Assembly (NCBI GenBank): GCA_964485515.1 | Contig: CAZALT010000017.1 | Coordinates: forward strand, 1 to 31,954 | Reading direction: 5' to 3' | DNA length: 31,954 nt | From: CAZALT01 sp964485515 | GTDB lineage: Bacteria > Actinomycetota > Acidimicrobiia > Acidimicrobiales > Acidimicrobilacustridaceae | Shown here: positions 29,685-31,954 of the stretch, piece after piece | Position numbering within the stretch: the first letter of the stretch is position 1 | How the letters are laid out: the number at the start of each line of letters is the position of its first letter | Program-made: the position numbers and the translations under genes | Notes under the pieces: model-generated | Database searches by the model: none | What the model was told of the DNA's origin: nothing | What the model saw: only the letters and a program-made list of their open reading frames with translations

Positions 29685-30080
29685 TCAGCCCATGGCGGAG
29701 GTGCGCTCGGGGGTGATCTTCACGACGACGCGCTTCTCGCCCGGCTGGAGGCCGCCGAAGGTCTCCTCCTTCGTGTAGCGCTGGGCCTGGCGGTTGATGA
29801 AGGCGTAGTCGGCATCGTCGACGACCTCGCTCACCACGCCCCGCACCTCCAGGTACCGGTACGGGTTCTCCGGGTCGAGGATCGACACGGCGACCTTGGG
29901 GTTGGCCTGGAGGTTCTTGTACTTCTGCTTGGAGTCGTTCTGCGACAGGTTGATGGTCTCGCCGTCCCACTCGAACCACACCGGGTTCACCTGCGGCTCG
30001 CCCTTGGGCCCGATGGTCGCGATGTTCGCAACGGTGAGAGCGTCGAGCAGATCGGCGTGTGATTCCGGAATTACGGACAT
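29685..30080 (-). CDS. PPOX-class split-barrel flavin/F420-binding protein
   Basis: A 131-residue protein; ATG 30080 has GGGAG upstream, and earlier in-frame residues are not family-like. NIATIGPKGEPQVNPVWFEWDG and the later NPYRYLEVRGVV are typical of pyridoxamine-phosphate-oxidase-fold proteins. In actinobacteria many of these use F420 or bind heme or biliverdin. Substrate unknown. Confidence 0.88.
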   Translation of the reverse strand: MSVIPESHADLLDALTVANIATIGPKGEPQVNPVWFEWDGETINLSQNDSKQKYKNLQANPKVAVSILDPENPYRYLEVRGVVSEVVDDADYAFINRQAQRYTKEETFGGLQPGEKRVVVKITPERTSAMG

Positions 30081-30280
30081 GGGGTCTCCCTGGTCGTCAT
30101 GCGTACCCCGGTGCCAACCCCGGCACACCGTGGCAGATTCCCCACGTCTGCCGGAACATCGGCGATCTAGTCGGAAGGTGCCGGCTGGGACTGGGCCGTG
30201 GACGGCGTCGACGTGGGCTGCACTGACCCGCCGAGCGTCGTCGGCGCGGTCGCGGGCACCGACGTGGGGGCCACGTCCGG

Positions 30281-31519
30281 CTACTCGTCGTCCGGCGGGA
30301 GGGTGGTGCTCGGCCCATCGGGGCCGGGAAGGGGTTCCGGCGGCACGAACGGATCGGAGGAGTCCTCGCCGATCGAGCTCAGCGTCGAGATGTACGCGAC
30401 CCAGGTCGCGTCGTCGACCTCTTCGAGGCCGTCGGCGATGCGTTTCACGTCCTCCTCACTGCCGCCGTATACCGATACCGAGATGTCACCGGTCCACTCG
30501 ATGGTGAGCACGTTGCCTACTGGCACCCGCTCGCAAGACTCGTTGCCTGGCCCGGCCGATCCCTCCGGTGCCGCCGCGGCAGAGCTCTGACCCGAGCACG
30601 CCTCCCCCATGAGCTGCCACAGCGTCGCCCGACGCCCCTGCACGACGGCCGCACCCAATGGGTCGGATCCGCTGGCGTAGGTGAACCACTCCGACGCTGG
30701 TCCGCTCCGCCGAACGATCAGCCCAGGAATCGCTCCTGAACCGCCCTCGTCGACGAACGACCCATCGCCGGTGAACGAAGTCCCCAACATGTACCCGTCC
30801 ATCGACCCTGGCCTGGCGAACTGCTCCATGCCAAACGTCGACGAGGCTTCGAAGGGCCCACCCGCCGCCAGTTCACGGAACCCAGCAGGGGGTGGAGGCA
30901 GGACAGGTGGCCCGCCGTCTCCGCTCGACCTGTGGATCTGGTCGACCAGATCGCGGACGAACCCTTCGTCGATCCCACGTCCCAGGACATTCCAGTACCG
31001 ATCGCCGACCTGCCATTCCGCCCGCACCATCACCGTGTTGACCGAGACGGCGAGGTCCGAGCCCCGACCGTCCCGAGGGTCGGCGCCGGAGAAGACCGAC
31101 GCGATCACCACACGGGACCCGGCAACCGGGGTGTCCTCCGAGCCATCGACCCACAGGGCGAAGCTCTCGACGACGACCGGATCCACCGTCTCCATCTCTG
31201 CTTCCATCGCGGCGTAGTCGACCAACTCGGTGACGGTGTAGCCATCAGGCAGGTACCGTGGGACCAATCGAGGCAGGGGTTCTGCCACAGGCGGGACCGT
31301 CGGCGTGGTGATCAGCCCCTGCTCCTCCTCGCCCGCCCGTGTGAGGCCGATGGCCGCGCTGCCGACCAGGACGAAGACGATGGCCAGCACGGCGACGGCC
31401 CGCTGGACCTGGTGTTGCTTCACCCGGCGTTCGACCGCCTGGCGTCCGGCGATCAGATCTGCCGAGGCGAGGGCATCTCGGGCCGCGGCCAGGTCACGGG
31501 TGAGATCGGATTCACGCAT
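30281..31519 (-). CDS. Single-pass membrane protein, putative anti-sigma factor
   Basis: A 412-residue protein with ATG 31519. A charged cytoplasmic segment (1-38, RDLAAARDALASADLIAGRQAVERRVK) is followed by one helix at about 41-60 (AVAVLAIVFVLVGSAAIGL) and a large outer domain with an acidic, Pro-rich end. No zinc motif is present. The gene overlaps the end of an upstream sigma gene by eight bases, the arrangement of sigma and membrane anti-sigma pairs, so that role is inferred from position. The outer domain was not recognised. Confidence 0.65.
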   Translation of the reverse strand: MRESDLTRDLAAARDALASADLIAGRQAVERRVKQHQVQRAVAVLAIVFVLVGSAAIGLTRAGEEEQGLITTPTVPPVAEPLPRLVPRYLPDGYTVTELVDYAAMEAEMETVDPVVVESFALWVDGSEDTPVAGSRVVIASVFSGADPRDGRGSDLAVSVNTVMVRAEWQVGDRYWNVLGRGIDEGFVRDLVDQIHRSSGDGGPPVLPPPPAGFRELAAGGPFEASSTFGMEQFARPGSMDGYMLGTSFTGDGSFVDEGGSGAIPGLIVRRSGPASEWFTYASGSDPLGAAVVQGRRATLWQLMGEACSGQSSAAAAPEGSAGPGNESCERVPVGNVLTIEWTGDISVSVYGGSEEDVKRIADGLEEVDDATWVAYISTLSSIGEDSSDPFVPPEPLPGPDGPSTTLPPDDE

Positions 31520-31954
31520 GGCGCTCTCCTCCTCCGGTGAGCTCGGTTCGTGCAGGGTCGGGAGCGGACGCCGGCACGGGTGCCGGTGCCGACGCCGATG
31601 CCGAGTCGCCGGTGTCGTCGAGCTCGACGCGGAGCGAGGCGAGGGCGGCCGACAGCGCCGACTTCACGGTGCCCGGCGAGCAGCCCAGCGCCTTCGCCGT
31701 CTCCTCGGTGGACAGCCCCGCCAGGTGGCGGAGCACCACGGTCGCCCGCTGACGGGGCGGCAAGGCGTCGAGCGCGTCGCGGACCGACACCGTGTTCACC
31801 ACCGTGTCGGCGGGGTCCGGACTGCCGGCGAGACCGGTCGCCCACGCCGCGCTCACCCCGGGATCCGAGGCTGTCGAATCGGTCGCGACACCGAAGCGAC
31901 GATCGTGCCGGGTGATCCACCGGCGGAGGTCCCGCGTGCCGACCACGACGACCC
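31512..31954 (-). CDS. ECF/SigE-family sigma factor, 5' end outside window
   Basis: The open frame continues past the right edge (the residues before the first in-window Met read VVV), so region 2 is largely missing. Region 4 is present: ALDALPPRQRATVVLRHLAGLSTEETAKALGCSPGTVKSALSAALASLR. An Ala/Pro-rich low-complexity tail follows. The stop overlaps the start of the putative anti-sigma gene by eight bases, implying co-translation. Confidence 0.82.
   Translation of the reverse strand, partial: VVVVGTRDLRRWITRHDRRFGVATDSTASDPGVSAAWATGLAGSPDPADTVVNTVSVRDALDALPPRQRATVVLRHLAGLSTEETAKALGCSPGTVKSALSAALASLRVELDDTGDSASASAPAPVPASAPDPARTELTGGGERHA

Overview
The window is high-GC DNA from an actinobacterium. 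Members of the class Acidimicrobiia (Ilumatobacter/Iamia-like) are the best guess, but this is inferred from gene content rather than from any marker gene. The signs are a WhiB regulator, three glutamine synthetases next to a GlnR-like regulator, a SigC-like ECF sigma factor, a PPOX/F420-type flavin-fold protein, and many start codons placed 6-7 bases after a -10 box, which suggests leaderless mRNAs.

Positions 1-5480 are accessory DNA. They hold an AbiE-like toxin/antitoxin pair cut by the left edge, a PIN toxin with an HTH antitoxin, and a small excisionase-like gene preceded by a 12-codon leader ORF. A tyrosine recombinase and an unrecognised acidic protein follow. Copies of a 20-base repeat lie at 1634-1653 and 5461-5480.

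Positions 5460-16265 look like one integrative and mobilizable element inserted at the 3' end of glnA. Its minus-strand genes run excisionase-like, winged-HTH, MobF relaxase/helicase, tyrosine recombinase, with a second PIN/HTH toxin-antitoxin pair beside them. Short repeats matching the last codons of glnA lie at both ends. A 22-base sequence made of two GAGTCCGCG units lies just inside each end, as integrase arm sites would.

The right third of that element (12145-16023) is the most interesting part. It is a compact set of apparent copper genes: a PepSY membrane protein, a YcnI/DUF1775 copper-binding protein, a SigC-like ECF sigma factor, and a zinc-finger anti-sigma domain fused through one membrane helix to a complete PCu(A)C copper-chaperone domain. 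The motif GGAAC(C/T)-N16-CGAC stands upstream of the PepSY gene, the YcnI gene (probably in operon with the sigma gene) and the anti-sigma/PCu(A)C gene. This predicts a self-contained copper-responsive regulon in which the anti-sigma factor carries its own copper sensor.

Positions 16253-21218 are a nitrogen-assimilation cluster: glnA (GSI-beta, with adenylylation Tyr), glnII (GSII), a GlnA2-like GSI-alpha and a GlnR-like regulator, with 11-base-spaced direct repeats in the promoter regions. From 21276 to the right edge the genes are ordinary chromosomal ones: a cold-shock protein, a small membrane protein, RidA, a [2Fe-2S]/molybdopterin-domain fusion, ErpA/IscA, Mrp, an acyl-ACP thioesterase-like protein and WhiB with an elaborate upstream region. 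They continue with a TlpA-like thioredoxin plus CcdA pair, a PPOX protein, and a membrane protein overlapped by a sigma factor cut by the right edge.
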